Source of the DNA: Bacteroidota bacterium
GTDB lineage: Bacteria; Bacteroidota; Bacteroidia; JAFLBG01
DNA length: 64,000 bases
Assembly: GCA_017303975.1 (NCBI GenBank)
Contig: JAFLBG010000007.1
Coordinates: 42,217-106,216, forward strand
Reading direction: 5' to 3'
Both the position numbers and the translations under genes were made by a program. Positions within the stretch are counted from its first letter, which is position 1; the number at the start of each line of letters is the position of its first letter. A model generated the notes under the pieces. The model did not search any database. It worked only from the letters and a program-made list of their open reading frames with translations, and had not been told where the DNA came from. Below, piece after piece: positions 1-10,348 of this stretch.

Positions 1-2
1 CT

Positions 3-3000
3 ACACATAGCATTTCTGTTACTTTCCCTAATTTAGGCGGAACATTTTATGTAGGAAACTCATATAATATTACCTGGACAAGCCAATATGTTACTTCGCC
101 TGTAAAAATTGACTATTCAACAGATAATGGTTCTACTTGGAATACAATAACCGGTTCAACACCAAACACGGGTTCTTTTAATTGGACTATTCCGAATACA
201 CTAACCACTACAGCGCTTGTTCGTGTAAGCGAAGTTGGGAGCCCTTCTGTATTTGATATAAGTAATGTCCCCTTCACTATTACATTGCCAACAATTACTA
301 TTACTTCTCCTAACGGAGGCGAAATAAGATATATAGGAAATGTGTATCCAGTAACATGGACAAGCCAAGCGGTTGTTTCAAGTTTTGTAAAAATTGAATA
401 TTCTGCCGATAACGGTTCTACTTGGAATACGGTTATAAACTCTACTGCTAACAACGGAACTTATTCTTGGGCAGTGCCCAATAATGTATCTACCAACGCA
501 CTTATTCGAATAAGCGAAGCGGGAAATTCAATTATAAACGATATTAGCGATGCAGTGTTTACAATTAAACAGCCTACAATAACAGTAACTACACCCAATG
601 GAGGGGAAACTTGGCTAACAAATACATCTCAATCAATAAAATGGACTAGTGCAGGTCTTACTACTAACGCAGTTAAAATAGAAATATCATTAGATAATGG
701 TATTACCTGGATTGGCGTAATTAGCTCTACTCCTAATGATGGTGTTCATCCATATGCAGTTGGAAGTACCACCACTACTAATGCTTTGGTAAGAATATCG
801 GAAGTAGCAAATCCAAACATTAATGATGTAAGTGATGCTGTATTTACAATAGCACCATCTACCATTACAGTAACAAGCCCTAATGGAGGAGAAGTGTTAA
901 TAGGTTGCACAAATCAAAATATTAATTGGACTCCGGTCGGAACATCAAAATTCTATAATCTAGCTTATTCGCTGAACAATGGTTCTAGCTGGAGTACCAT
1001 AACCACAAATTATGCCTGTCCAAGTGGCGGATGTACAGGTAATGCGGGAAGTATATTGCTGATGGGTGGCAGTAACCAAACTCGTACAGAGTGTTCGGGG
1101 AAATTATTTGACAACGGTGGTGGAAATAATTATACTAACAGCTTCAATGGACAAATAACAATATCGCCCACTGGAGCTACCGCAGTTACCCTATCTTTCC
1201 TCAATTTCAGTACCGAATTAGGTGCAGATCGCTTATGGATTTATGATGGCTCAAGTACAAATGATCCTTTAATAGGGATTTATTCAGGCGCTTCTTTGCC
1301 CAATGGTGGAACAATAACTAGCTCTACTGGGTCGGTTACGCTTAAGTTTACTACCAATGCAGCTACCATGGATGCGGGCTTTGAGTTAAACTGGACAGGA
1401 ACAAACGTATCTCCTTGTAATTATATATGGAATCTTCCCAATAGCCCAACTAATCAGGCATTGGTACGTGTAGTAGATGCAAACAATTCATCAACTCGCG
1501 ATTCGAGCGATGCCACCTTTACGATAAAACCACCGGTAGTTGTAACAGCTGCCAACGGAGGAGAAAGCTGGCAAGGAAATACTACACAACAAATAACTTG
1601 GACACAAGAAGCCGGAGCAAGCAATGTGTGGAATATTGATTATTCAACCAATGGTGGTACCAACTGGACTAGTGTTGCAAATAATGTTACCATTACGACA
1701 GGTCAATACAATTGGCTATTACCAAATACTCCATCAAATACATGTAAGGTGAGGGTAAGAGATGCAAACTCATCTTGTAGAACAGACATAAGTAATAGCA
1801 CATTTACTATTACCCCTGCAACACATTTGGTAACTGTTACAGCGCCTAATGGAGGAGAGAACTGGTATGTGGGAAGCGTGTATCCAATAACTTGGACAAG
1901 TCAATTTTTTACATCACAATTTGTTGCCTTAGAATATTCAATAGACAATGGTACTACCTGGTTGAATATAGCTACATCGGCAACTAACAACGGAACGTAT
2001 AATTGGACTCTCCCAAATACTCCATCAACTACCGCACTGGTAAGAGTAAGCGAGTTTGGCATTCCTAGTGTAAATGATATTAGCGATGCAGTATTTACAA
2101 TTAAATTACCAACTATTACAGTAACCACTCCCAACGGAGGAGAGACGTGGTATAACAATACCTCCAAATCCATAACATGGACTAGCGCTGGTCTTACAAC
2201 TAATACCGTTAAAATAGAATATTCATTAGATAATGGAACTACTTGGAATGTAGTAGTTAATTCCACGCCTAATGATGGGTCACATTCGTGGACTCTTGGG
2301 TCTTCTACATCTACACAAGCATTAGTAAGAATATCTGAAGTAGCAAATCCAAACATTAAAGATGTAAGTGATGCTGTATTTACCATAGCACCATCTACCA
2401 TTACAGTAACAAGCCCTAATGGAGGAGAGTTGTTGATAGGCTGTTCGAATCAAAATATAAATTGGACACCGGTGGGTACATCAAACAAATACAACATAGA
2501 ATATTCATCTAATAATGGTAACACTTGGACTACAGAGGTGTCAAATTATACTTGTGTGCCGGCAAGCTGCACGAGTAATGCAGGTAATGTATTGCTTATT
2601 AATGGAACTACAATGCGTACAGAATGTTATGGCAAATTGCTCGATAATGGTGGAGTAGGTTCTTATGCTAATAGTTCTAGTGGAATAATAACAATCACTC
2701 CGGCAGGAGCAACAGCAGTTACGTTATCATTTTTAAGTTTTGCTACAGAACTTAATTTCGATCGATTATATATTTACGATGGTCCAACCACAAGCTCTCC
2801 TTTAATGGGAATTTATTCGGGAAACACTTTGCCTAATGGAGGTACAATAATTAGTTCAACAGGATCTATCACACTTCATTTTATAACTAACGCGACTAAT
2901 CAGAATGCCGGATTCGAGATAAATTGGTCTGGTACAAATTTATCTCCATGTACTTACCCTTGGTCTTTGACTAGTACTGGCATGACACAAGCATTAGTAA

Positions 3001-6000
3001 GAGTAGTAGATGCAAATAATTCATCAACACGCGATTCAAGTGATGCCACCTTTACAGTAAAAACACCGGTAACTCTTACCGCCCCAAATGGTGGCGAAAG
3101 CTGGCAGGGTAATACCACGCAGCAAATAACTTGGACACAAGAAGCCGGAGCAAGCAATGTGTGGAATATATATTACACCACAAATGGCGGAGGAAACTGG
3201 ACTAGCATAACAAGTAATGCCACCATTACCAATGGTCAATACAGTTGGTTGGTTCCGAACATTCCATCAGGTAATTGTAAAGTTCAAGTTAGAGATGCGC
3301 AAGCGGCTTGTCGTAGTGATTTAAGTAACAGCACATTTACTATTACTCCTGCTACACACATGGTAAATCTTACAGCGCCCAATGGAGGTCAAAATTGGTA
3401 TGTGGGAAGTACGTATCCAATAACTTGGACAAGCCAGTTTTTTACATCCACATTTGTGGCGTTAGAATATTCTATAGATAATGGTGCTACCTGGTTGAAT
3501 ATAGCTACATCAGCTACCAACAACGGAACGTATAATTGGACCGTACCAAATACTACATCGAATACAGCATTGGTGCGCGTAAGTGAGTTTGGCATTCCAT
3601 CCGTAAATGATGTAAGTGATGCTGTATTTACGATTAGCCCTGCAATTAATGTTGTTGCACCCAACGGAGGAGAAAATGTAGGAAGCTGTACATCTACCAG
3701 TATTATTTGGGTTGCTGGAGGATGCTCTGGTTCGTATAAACTAGAGTATTCGATTAACGGAGGAATAACTTGGAATGGAATTTTATCCAGTTATACAGCG
3801 GTGGGAACCGGAACATGCTCATATACTTGGATTGCACCAAACTCTCCATCAACAAATGTATTGGTTAGAGTTTCTGATGCAACTAATACAAATAAAGTAG
3901 ATCAAAGCAATGCAGCGTTCAACGTTACTCCGGCTATTGTAGTTACACAGCCAAATGTGGGAGGAAGTTACACAATAGGCTCGTTATTAAATATAAACTG
4001 GACTTCTAGTGGAGTATCTAATTTTTATAATATTGATTATTCTGTTAACAATGGATCAACATGGAATAATATTGCCTTCAACCAGAACATAACATCCAAC
4101 ACGTATGCTTGGACAGTGCCAAATAGTCCGACTACAATGGCTTTGGTAAGAGTAGTGGATAATGTGAACACCTGTAAGAAAGATCAAAGCGATGTGGTGT
4201 TTACAATTACAAACACCGCAACGCCAATTACCGTGATAACTCCAAATGGTGGAGAAAATTGGCAAGCATGTACTACGCAAACTATTACATGGACAGCTAG
4301 CGGTACATCACAATCATACAACCTTGATTATTCAACTAATGGCGGATCTACTTGGACTTCTATTGCCAACAACTACAATGCTACAGGGAATACGTGTATG
4401 TATAGTTGGTTTATTCCTAACGCTATTTCATCGAATGTATTGGTAAAAGTTACAGATGCGAATAACTCAGGTTTTGTAGATCAAAGTAATGCTACATTTA
4501 CAATTTCGACTTCTGGTAATCCTTCCGTAAGCATTCTTGCTTCTGGTACTTCTATTTGTGCTGGGAGTGCTGTAACATTTACAGCTAACCCTTTTAATGG
4601 AGGCTTGAATCCGAATTATCAGTGGAAAATAAATGGAACTAATGCCGGAACAAATTCAACTGTATTTACTACATCAACTTTAGCCAATAACGATGCCGTT
4701 TCTGTAGTGATGACAACTAGTACCACTTGTGCAACCACTTCGGCTACATCGAATATTATTACTATAACTGTTACTCCGGTTGTGTCAGCATCAGTAAGTA
4801 TTTCATCTAGTGGTGCAAATATATGTGCCGGTGCATTGGTGTCGTTTACTGCTGCTGCAACTAATACGGGAACAAATCCTGTTTATCAGTGGAAGGTAAA
4901 TGGAAATAATGTTGGCTTAAATTCAGGATTGTATTCATCTTCATCATTGAACAATAATGATGTAGTTTCACTAGGGCTTACTTCTAATGCAGCCTGTGTT
5001 ACTAATTCTACAGTTGTTTCAAACTCAATAAACATAACTGTTTCAACCCCTGTAACAGCATCGGTAAGCATTGTTTCAAGTGGTGCAAATATTTGTAGTG
5101 GCTCTACAGTAACATTTACGGCTACAGCAATTAATGGAGGAGGAAATCCAACCTATCAATGGAAAGTAAATAATTTGAATGTGGGAACAAACAGCAGCAT
5201 ATTTACTTCAACAACATTAACCAATAATGATGCGGTGCGTGTAGTACTTCTTTCTAATGCTGGCTGTGTAACCAATGCAACAGTTACATCAGCAGCTATT
5301 ACCATGACCGTGAATTCATCTGTAACTGCATCTATAAGTATTGTATCAAGCGGGGCAAATATATGCGCTGGAACAAATGCAACCTTTACTGCTACTGCGA
5401 TAAATGGTGGCACTAATCCAATGTATCAATGGAAAATTAATGGAAGTAACGTTGGCACAAATGCGGCAATATTCAACTCTACTACATTATCCAATAACGA
5501 TTTGGTAACATGTCAACTGCTATCTAATGCTTTGTGTGTGCTGGGTTCACCGGCTACATCAAATGCAATAACTATGGCGGTAAGCACACCTGTAACGGCA
5601 TCGGTAACTATATCTTCTAGTAGTTCTAATATATGCAGTGGCTCTTTGGTAACTTTTTCGGCATCAGCTATAAATGGAGGAACAAATCCGCAGTATCAAT
5701 GGAAGCTAAATAACCTAAATGCTGGAACGAATAGCGCACTATATACCTCAACAGTATTGAGTAATGGTGATGTCATAAAAGTTGTAGTTACTTCTAATGC
5801 TGCATGTGTTACAAGCACAACAGTTACTTCGAATTTAATTACCATGAGTGTTACTCCATCTTTAACACCTTCGGTATCTATTTCGTCTTCCGGAGCAACT
5901 ATTTGTTCAGGTAGTACTGTTGGGTTTACAGCAACAGCTCTAAATGGTGGTGTTAATCCAGCATACCAGTGGAAAGTAAATGGAACAAATGTTGGAACGA

Positions 6001-7586
6001 ACAGCACAACCTATTCATCAACAAATTGGAATACAAATGATATAGTATTGTGTGAACTCACTTCTAATGCGGTTTGTACAACAAATGCAACAGCGTTTTC
6101 AAATACCATTTCTATTAGTGTTAGTAATCCTCAAACCCCCGCTGTCAATATTGCATCATCGGCAACCGCAATATGTGGAGGTGGTTCGGTAACCTTTACC
6201 GCAACACCTACAAATGGAGGTGCTAGCCCAACTTATCAATGGAAAGTAAATGGAAATAATGTAGGTATGAATAATCCAATATATATTTCTAACACATTGA
6301 ACAATAATGATACTGTAAGTTGCGAGCTCACATCTAACGCGGCTTGTGTAATAAGTTCAAACGCAGTATCAAATAAGGTAGTAATTACCGTTACAACATC
6401 GGTAAATGCATCGGTAGCCATTGTTTCATCAAGTACTACAGTGTGTGCCGGAACGATAATATCTTTTACCGCAACAGCCACAAATGAGGGAATAAATCCA
6501 CAGTATCAATGGAAGGTAAATGGGAATAATAGTGGAGCAAATAGTTCGGTGTATGCGTCAGCCAGTTTTAATAACGGAGATGTAATAATGTGTGAAATGA
6601 TTTCAAGTGCCGCATGTGTATTAAATGCAACCGTAACATCTAGTCCAATTAGTGTTACTATTTATGCAGCACCAACTCTTACCGTGACAGCTTCTGCAAC
6701 AAAAATTTGCGATGGACAAAATACAACCATAAGTGCTTCCGGTGCAGCAAATTTAAGTTGGAGTGATGGTATACAAAATGGAGTTCCGTTTATACCTACC
6801 ACTACACATACCTACTCTGTAGTTGGCACAAACGGTGGTGTTTGTACTGCAAACAGTATAATAACCGTAACAGTAATACCTATGCCTAATGTTGTATTAA
6901 CTGGTCCAGACAATGCCGTGTGTTCCGGTACTGCCAATGTATTAAGTGCTTCAGGGGCTTCCTATTTCAATTGGAAGCCAATTGGTCAGTCGGGCCCGAC
7001 TGTAAATGTTACACCAACTGTAACGACAACATATACTGTAGTTGGTGTAAATGGAGGTTTGTGTACCGATACAAAAACACTACTCGTATTGGTAAATCCA
7101 TTGCCAAATGTAGCACTTACTCTTTCAAATATAGATACGTTGTGCTATGGTAACAATACGTATGGATTAATAGGCGGTACACCTGCAGGTGGTACTTATA
7201 GTGGTACGGGTGTGGTGCTTGGTTGGTTTGATGTGCAGTTGGCCGGATTAGGATTGCACCCTGTTTCATATTCTTATACTGATACCAATGGGTGTGTAAA
7301 TACAGCTACAGACAATATTTGGGTAGATGCTTGCAATGGAACAGAAGAGGTAGAAACTATTTTTGTCAAAATGTATCCAAATCCGGCTTATGATTATATA
7401 ACGATAGAAAGTAATTCTGAAATATCGATTACTCTTTACGATTCGCATGCTAAAACACTGTATACAACTCAAAGTTCAGACAATGCCACCAGTATTGATA
7501 TTAGCGAGTTGCCTGTTGGGGTATATGGATTAAGAATAGCCGACAAAGAAAAAGTAGTACAAAAAAAGTTTGTGAAAATGTATTAA
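3..7586 (+). CDS. Giant modular surface protein with CUB and Ig-like repeats and a T9SS sorting domain (5' end outside window)
   Basis: The frame is open from the first in-frame codon at position 3, so the gene starts upstream of the window; the ATG at 285 lies inside a repeat and is not the start. About 2527 residues are visible. Thirteen modules of about 95 residues, each with a PNGGE...W...ITWTS signature and ending SDAVFTI or similar, resemble the Kre9/Knh1 family. Two of them carry an inserted CUB-like domain (about 1040-1410 and 2575-2945; FDRLYIYDG-type motifs). Eight Ig-like repeats of 90 residues follow (4521-6670; motif NPxYQWKVNG), then two CHU_C-like domains. The last 70 residues form a type A sorting domain (VKMYPNPAYDYITIE ... 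PVGVYGLRI ... KKFVKMY). Seen: the repeats and CTD. Inferred: a cell-surface adhesin or matrix protein exported by T9SS. No catalytic domain was recognised. Confidence 0.9.
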   Translation, partial: THSISVTFPNLGGTFYVGNSYNITWTSQYVTSPVKIDYSTDNGSTWNTITGSTPNTGSFNWTIPNTLTTTALVRVSEVGSPSVFDISNVPFTITLPTITITSPNGGEIRYIGNVYPVTWTSQAVVSSFVKIEYSADNGSTWNTVINSTANNGTYSWAVPNNVSTNALIRISEAGNSIINDISDAVFTIKQPTITVTTPNGGETWLTNTSQSIKWTSAGLTTNAVKIEISLDNGITWIGVISSTPNDGVHPYAVGSTTTTNALVRISEVANPNINDVSDAVFTIAPSTITVTSPNGGEVLIGCTNQNINWTPVGTSKFYNLAYSLNNGSSWSTITTNYACPSGGCTGNAGSILLMGGSNQTRTECSGKLFDNGGGNNYTNSFNGQITISPTGATAVTLSFLNFSTELGADRLWIYDGSSTNDPLIGIYSGASLPNGGTITSSTGSVTLKFTTNAATMDAGFELNWTGTNVSPCNYIWNLPNSPTNQALVRVVDANNSSTRDSSDATFTIKPPVVVTAANGGESWQGNTTQQITWTQEAGASNVWNIDYSTNGGTNWTSVANNVTITTGQYNWLLPNTPSNTCKVRVRDANSSCRTDISNSTFTITPATHLVTVTAPNGGENWYVGSVYPITWTSQFFTSQFVALEYSIDNGTTWLNIATSATNNGTYNWTLPNTPSTTALVRVSEFGIPSVNDISDAVFTIKLPTITVTTPNGGETWYNNTSKSITWTSAGLTTNTVKIEYSLDNGTTWNVVVNSTPNDGSHSWTLGSSTSTQALVRISEVANPNIKDVSDAVFTIAPSTITVTSPNGGELLIGCSNQNINWTPVGTSNKYNIEYSSNNGNTWTTEVSNYTCVPASCTSNAGNVLLINGTTMRTECYGKLLDNGGVGSYANSSSGIITITPAGATAVTLSFLSFATELNFDRLYIYDGPTTSSPLMGIYSGNTLPNGGTIISSTGSITLHFITNATNQNAGFEINWSGTNLSPCTYPWSLTSTGMTQALVRVVDANNSSTRDSSDATFTVKTPVTLTAPNGGESWQGNTTQQITWTQEAGASNVWNIYYTTNGGGNWTSITSNATITNGQYSWLVPNIPSGNCKVQVRDAQAACRSDLSNSTFTITPATHMVNLTAPNGGQNWYVGSTYPITWTSQFFTSTFVALEYSIDNGATWLNIATSATNNGTYNWTVPNTTSNTALVRVSEFGIPSVNDVSDAVFTISPAINVVAPNGGENVGSCTSTSIIWVAGGCSGSYKLEYSINGGITWNGILSSYTAVGTGTCSYTWIAPNSPSTNVLVRVSDATNTNKVDQSNAAFNVTPAIVVTQPNVGGSYTIGSLLNINWTSSGVSNFYNIDYSVNNGSTWNNIAFNQNITSNTYAWTVPNSPTTMALVRVVDNVNTCKKDQSDVVFTITNTATPITVITPNGGENWQACTTQTITWTASGTSQSYNLDYSTNGGSTWTSIANNYNATGNTCMYSWFIPNAISSNVLVKVTDANNSGFVDQSNATFTISTSGNPSVSILASGTSICAGSAVTFTANPFNGGLNPNYQWKINGTNAGTNSTVFTTSTLANNDAVSVVMTTSTTCATTSATSNIITITVTPVVSASVSISSSGANICAGALVSFTAAATNTGTNPVYQWKVNGNNVGLNSGLYSSSSLNNNDVVSLGLTSNAACVTNSTVVSNSINITVSTPVTASVSIVSSGANICSGSTVTFTATAINGGGNPTYQWKVNNLNVGTNSSIFTSTTLTNNDAVRVVLLSNAGCVTNATVTSAAITMTVNSSVTASISIVSSGANICAGTNATFTATAINGGTNPMYQWKINGSNVGTNAAIFNSTTLSNNDLVTCQLLSNALCVLGSPATSNAITMAVSTPVTASVTISSSSSNICSGSLVTFSASAINGGTNPQYQWKLNNLNAGTNSALYTSTVLSNGDVIKVVVTSNAACVTSTTVTSNLITMSVTPSLTPSVSISSSGATICSGSTVGFTATALNGGVNPAYQWKVNGTNVGTNSTTYSSTNWNTNDIVLCELTSNAVCTTNATAFSNTISISVSNPQTPAVNIASSATAICGGGSVTFTATPTNGGASPTYQWKVNGNNVGMNNPIYISNTLNNNDTVSCELTSNAACVISSNAVSNKVVITVTTSVNASVAIVSSSTTVCAGTIISFTATATNEGINPQYQWKVNGNNSGANSSVYASASFNNGDVIMCEMISSAACVLNATVTSSPISVTIYAAPTLTVTASATKICDGQNTTISASGAANLSWSDGIQNGVPFIPTTTHTYSVVGTNGGVCTANSIITVTVIPMPNVVLTGPDNAVCSGTANVLSASGASYFNWKPIGQSGPTVNVTPTVTTTYTVVGVNGGLCTDTKTLLVLVNPLPNVALTLSNIDTLCYGNNTYGLIGGTPAGGTYSGTGVVLGWFDVQLAGLGLHPVSYSYTDTNGCVNTATDNIWVDACNGTEEVETIFVKMYPNPAYDYITIESNSEISITLYDSHAKTLYTTQSSDNATSIDISELPVGVYGLRIADKEKVVQKKFVKMY
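285..3640 (+). repeat. Tandem supermodule of about 1.53 kb within the giant gene
   Basis: Four successive modules (RYIGNVYP, TWLTNTS, IGCTNQ plus CUB, WQGNTTQ) recur in the same order as ENWYVGSVYP, TWYNNTS, IGCSNQ plus CUB, WQGNTTQ, and a third round begins with QNWYVGSTYP. The offset is about 1533-1536 bp. A stretch of nearly 50 bp beginning at 1590 is repeated unchanged at 3123, covering the WTQEAGASNVWN codons. This is a coding repeat produced by in-frame duplication. Confidence 0.8.
4521..6670 (+). repeat. Eight tandem 270-bp coding repeats (Ig-like domains)
   Basis: The YQW codons recur at 4617, 4884, 5154, 5424, 5694, 5964, 6234 and 6504, giving a spacing of 267 and then exactly 270 bp six times. 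Each unit encodes an Ig/PKD-like domain with one Cys near the start (ICAG or ICSG) and a second near SNAACV, which could form an intradomain disulphide. These are protein-domain repeats, not a CRISPR or satellite. Confidence 0.85.
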
Positions 7587-7601
7587 TGAAAACCATTTAT
7601 T

Positions 7602-8493
7602 ATGAAATTAGAAACGAAAAACCTCCTTCTTCTTTTTATTTTCGTATCGCTTATACTTAAAGCCCAAATTAATAATCCTAGTTTTGAAAATTGGTCGGGT
7701 GTTATTCCAAATGATTGGAATACATATAATCAGTATTTAGGTCAAGGAATTCCCATTTACTGCATACCTTATAAATGACCCGTCATATTCATATGTGATG
7801 TGGGGGAATCGTGCAATTAGTTTGCGAACTAAAGCTTGTGGCAATTGTATTCCAACTGGTATTTATGACGATTCTATTTTACCTGGAATTATAGCCCAAC
7901 ATACCGCTATTAATTTTCGACCTATTAATTTAAGTTTTTGGGCAGATTATATTCCAACGGCAACTGGAGATGTTGTAGATTCTGCGCAAGCGGTTTCATA
8001 TCTTTCTCGATGGAATACACTAACAAATTCTAGGGATACAATCGCGTATTTTGACATGCCAATATCTGCTCACCTCATCATAGGTTGGCGTTATGTTAAA
8101 GGTGATTACAATTATCTAAGTTCTCTAGTTCCAGATTCCTTATTTGTTGAGTTTCGATCTAGTTCGAAAAAATATGGTGGTGCAACCAGTTCAGGTACAT
8201 ATCTAAATTTGGACAACATACAACTATCATCATTGCAGCTTAGTGTTGAAAAAAATACAAACAATAAGTTTTTAATTTACCCTACACTTGCGTCAGATGA
8301 GTTTAAGGTAATATCAAATTTATTTGCAACTGGAACGGCAAGGGTTTACAATTACTCCGGAGTGCTTGTGAAGAAGCAGTTGATTACTTCTTCAGAAACT
8401 ACAATAAATATCCAAGATTTACTTCCAGGTATTTACATTGTAGAAGTACCGATTGAGGGTGCTAAAGAAGTTCGTAAAATAGTCAAGCAATAA
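7602..8493 (+). pseudogene. Frameshifted T9SS-secreted protein
   Basis: A start at ATG 7602 gives a signal peptide (MKLETKNLLLLFIFVSLILK, AQ) and the typical cargo opening NNPSFENWSG..PNDWNTYNQYLG, but this frame stops at TGA 7776. The next frame reads VKEFPFTAYLINDPSYSY from about 7741 and stays open to 8493. The join falls near 7750-7762, where one extra base relative to an intact gene would explain it. The C-terminus (LIYPTLASDEFKV ... LLPGIYIVEV ... KIVKQ) is a divergent type A sorting domain. No enzyme family was recognised. Either a recent pseudogene or an assembly error; the 3' part alone would lack a signal peptide. Confidence 0.75.
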
Positions 8494-8543
8494 AAATTTA
8501 GAATAAATTAAATATCCTCCAATTAAAGTGTATTTGAATCTAG

Positions 8544-9119
8544 TTACTTTGCAATCTTATTCGGATTTTCATTCAAAAAAGATTTCCACCCTGAAAAAGT
8601 TTTTGTTTTAATTGGAGAATTTGATTGAAAGTGATGGCATACTGCAGCAGCTAACCCATCGGTTGCATCAAGGTATTTAATCTCTTGATCTATTTTTAAT
8701 AAGGAGTGTAGCATAGCGGCAATTTGTTCTTTAGAAGAATTGCCATTTCCTGTAATTGATAGTTTTATTTTTTTAGGAGAATACTCAAAGATTGGAATGT
8801 TTTTATACAATGCAGCTGCAATGGCCACACCTTGAGCTCTTCCCAGTTTTAACATAGATTGTACATTTTTTCCGAAAAAAGGAGCTTCAATTGCTAGTTC
8901 ATCGGGCTTGTGCAACTCAATTATTTCTACGGTGCGCTCAAATATTTTTTTTAGTTTGCTTCCGTGGTCATCATCACTTGGCAGTTTTAATACGCCAATG
9001 TCAAGAAAATTCATTTTGTTAGATAACACATGAATTAAGCCATATCCCATTATATTTGTACCGGGATCTATGCCTAATATTACCTTATCTGAATTTTTAT
9101 TTTTAGTAGGTTGTATCAC
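8544..9119 (-). CDS. ruvC: Crossover junction endodeoxyribonuclease RuvC
   Basis: RuvC cuts Holliday junctions as a dimer on the RuvAB complex during recombinational repair. The 191-residue protein has the family's usual length and acidic residues: D18 in GIDPGT, the Glu of LAIEAPFF, and the DATDG motif near residue 150. The start is GTG at 9119; no ATG lies between it and the first catalytic motif. It is divergent from the glycosyltransferase gene and convergent with the broken cargo gene; ruvA and ruvB are not in the window. Confidence 0.95.
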   Translation of the reverse strand: MIQPTKNKNSDKVILGIDPGTNIMGYGLIHVLSNKMNFLDIGVLKLPSDDDHGSKLKKIFERTVEIIELHKPDELAIEAPFFGKNVQSMLKLGRAQGVAIAAALYKNIPIFEYSPKKIKLSITGNGNSSKEQIAAMLHSLLKIDQEIKYLDATDGLAAAVCHHFQSNSPIKTKTFSGWKSFLNENPNKIAK

Positions 9120-9207
9120 GTTTTAAAGGGGACTTGATTGTTGTAAATTAACTAAATACTTGCTTTTAGCCAAACAAGGGTTTCGCTAAAGAATAATATA
9201 GTTGAAA

Positions 9208-10347
9208 ATGGAAAGTATAGTTTTCTTGTTTTCTGTAGCTTATGTTGCACTTTCACTTATGCTGCTGTATAAGTGGTATAGTTGGCAAGAGGAGCTGCTG
9301 TTGAATGAAAATGAAACACTCCCTACTCACATTTCTGTTCTTGTTGCAGCACGAAACGAAGAAAAATCAATATCAAAACTCTTGGATTGTTTGATTGCAC
9401 AAAGTTATCCTCAAAGCCATTTCGAAATAATTGTTATAGATGATCATTCAACAGATGGAACTGTTGATATTGTTGAATCATACAAAAAGCGTCTTCCGAA
9501 CCTTAAAGTAGTTGAGCTGGAAAAGGTTTTGCCAATCCGTACCGGGAAAAAAAGTGCAATTGAAGTGGGAGTGCAACAATCCTCAGGAGTACTAATTGCT
9601 CAAACGGATGCCGATTGTGTGCTAACTAAAGATTGGCTTACACTACAAAACAATTTTTATTGTAAACATAAACCCAAACTGATTGTAGGTCCGGTTTTAA
9701 TTAAAGAATCAAAATCCGTGCTTGCAAATTTTCAAGTTTTTGAATCGTTTGTTCTTTTGTTGGTAACTGCCGTTTCTGTTAAAACAAAAAAATATTTTTT
9801 GTGTAATGGAGCTAATCTTTTTTATGAAAAAGACGCCTTTCTTGCAGTAAAGGGATTTGAGGGAGCAAATGAAACATTGTCTGGAGATGACATTTTTTTA
9901 CTAAAAAAATTCAGCCAACAGTTTAAAAACTCAATTTTGTTTGTTAAAAATAATTCTTTTTTTGTCGAAACAAATCCCCAAGAACAGTTTGCTGGATTTT
10001 TGTTACAACGAGCCAGGTGGGCGTCCAAGACATTTTTGGTAAAAAATGGATATAATACGGCAACTGCATTTTTTGTAGTTCTAAGCAATGTTTTATTTTT
10101 TATTTCTTTATTAAATCTATTTTGGAGTTCGCTTTATTTCTTGATTTTTATTTTACTAAAAATTTGTTGTGATTATCTTTTGGGAGCTTCCGTCTCAAAA
10201 TTTTACAAGCAGAAATTCAACATTTTTAAGTTTATTATAAATGAGTTTTTATATTTACCTTATAGCCTAATTGTATTTTTTGTAGCATTATTTCCTCAAA
10301 AAATTATGTGGAAAGGCAGAAAAATAGTTAGTACTTCAAGAGTGTAG
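9208..10347 (+). CDS. Membrane-bound family 2 glycosyltransferase
   Basis: The 379-residue protein has one N-terminal membrane segment, a GT-A fold glycosyltransferase domain (VIDDHSTDGT near residue 80, the DxD-type QTDADC near 130, and QRARW near 270) and hydrophobic segments at the C-terminus. This layout fits processive or lipid-linked sugar transferases of family GT2. The ATG at 9208 is preferred over the in-frame TTG two codons earlier. It ends one base before the permease gene, so the two are probably cotranscribed. The sugar substrate cannot be deduced. Confidence 0.85.
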   Translation: MESIVFLFSVAYVALSLMLLYKWYSWQEELLLNENETLPTHISVLVAARNEEKSISKLLDCLIAQSYPQSHFEIIVIDDHSTDGTVDIVESYKKRLPNLKVVELEKVLPIRTGKKSAIEVGVQQSSGVLIAQTDADCVLTKDWLTLQNNFYCKHKPKLIVGPVLIKESKSVLANFQVFESFVLLLVTAVSVKTKKYFLCNGANLFYEKDAFLAVKGFEGANETLSGDDIFLLKKFSQQFKNSILFVKNNSFFVETNPQEQFAGFLLQRARWASKTFLVKNGYNTATAFFVVLSNVLFFISLLNLFWSSLYFLIFILLKICCDYLLGASVSKFYKQKFNIFKFIINEFLYLPYSLIVFFVALFPQKIMWKGRKIVSTSRV

Positions 10348-10348
10348 T

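Noticed and set aside
1901..2401. A 166-codon open frame on the minus strand inside the giant gene
   Set aside because: It mirrors the repeated codons of the plus-strand domains, has no family resemblance, and similar antisense frames recur in each repeat.
4521..6670. Regular direct repeats that might be read as a CRISPR array or satellite
   Set aside because: The repeats are 270 bp, in frame, and encode Ig-like domains with varying sequence; no short identical repeats with unique spacers exist.
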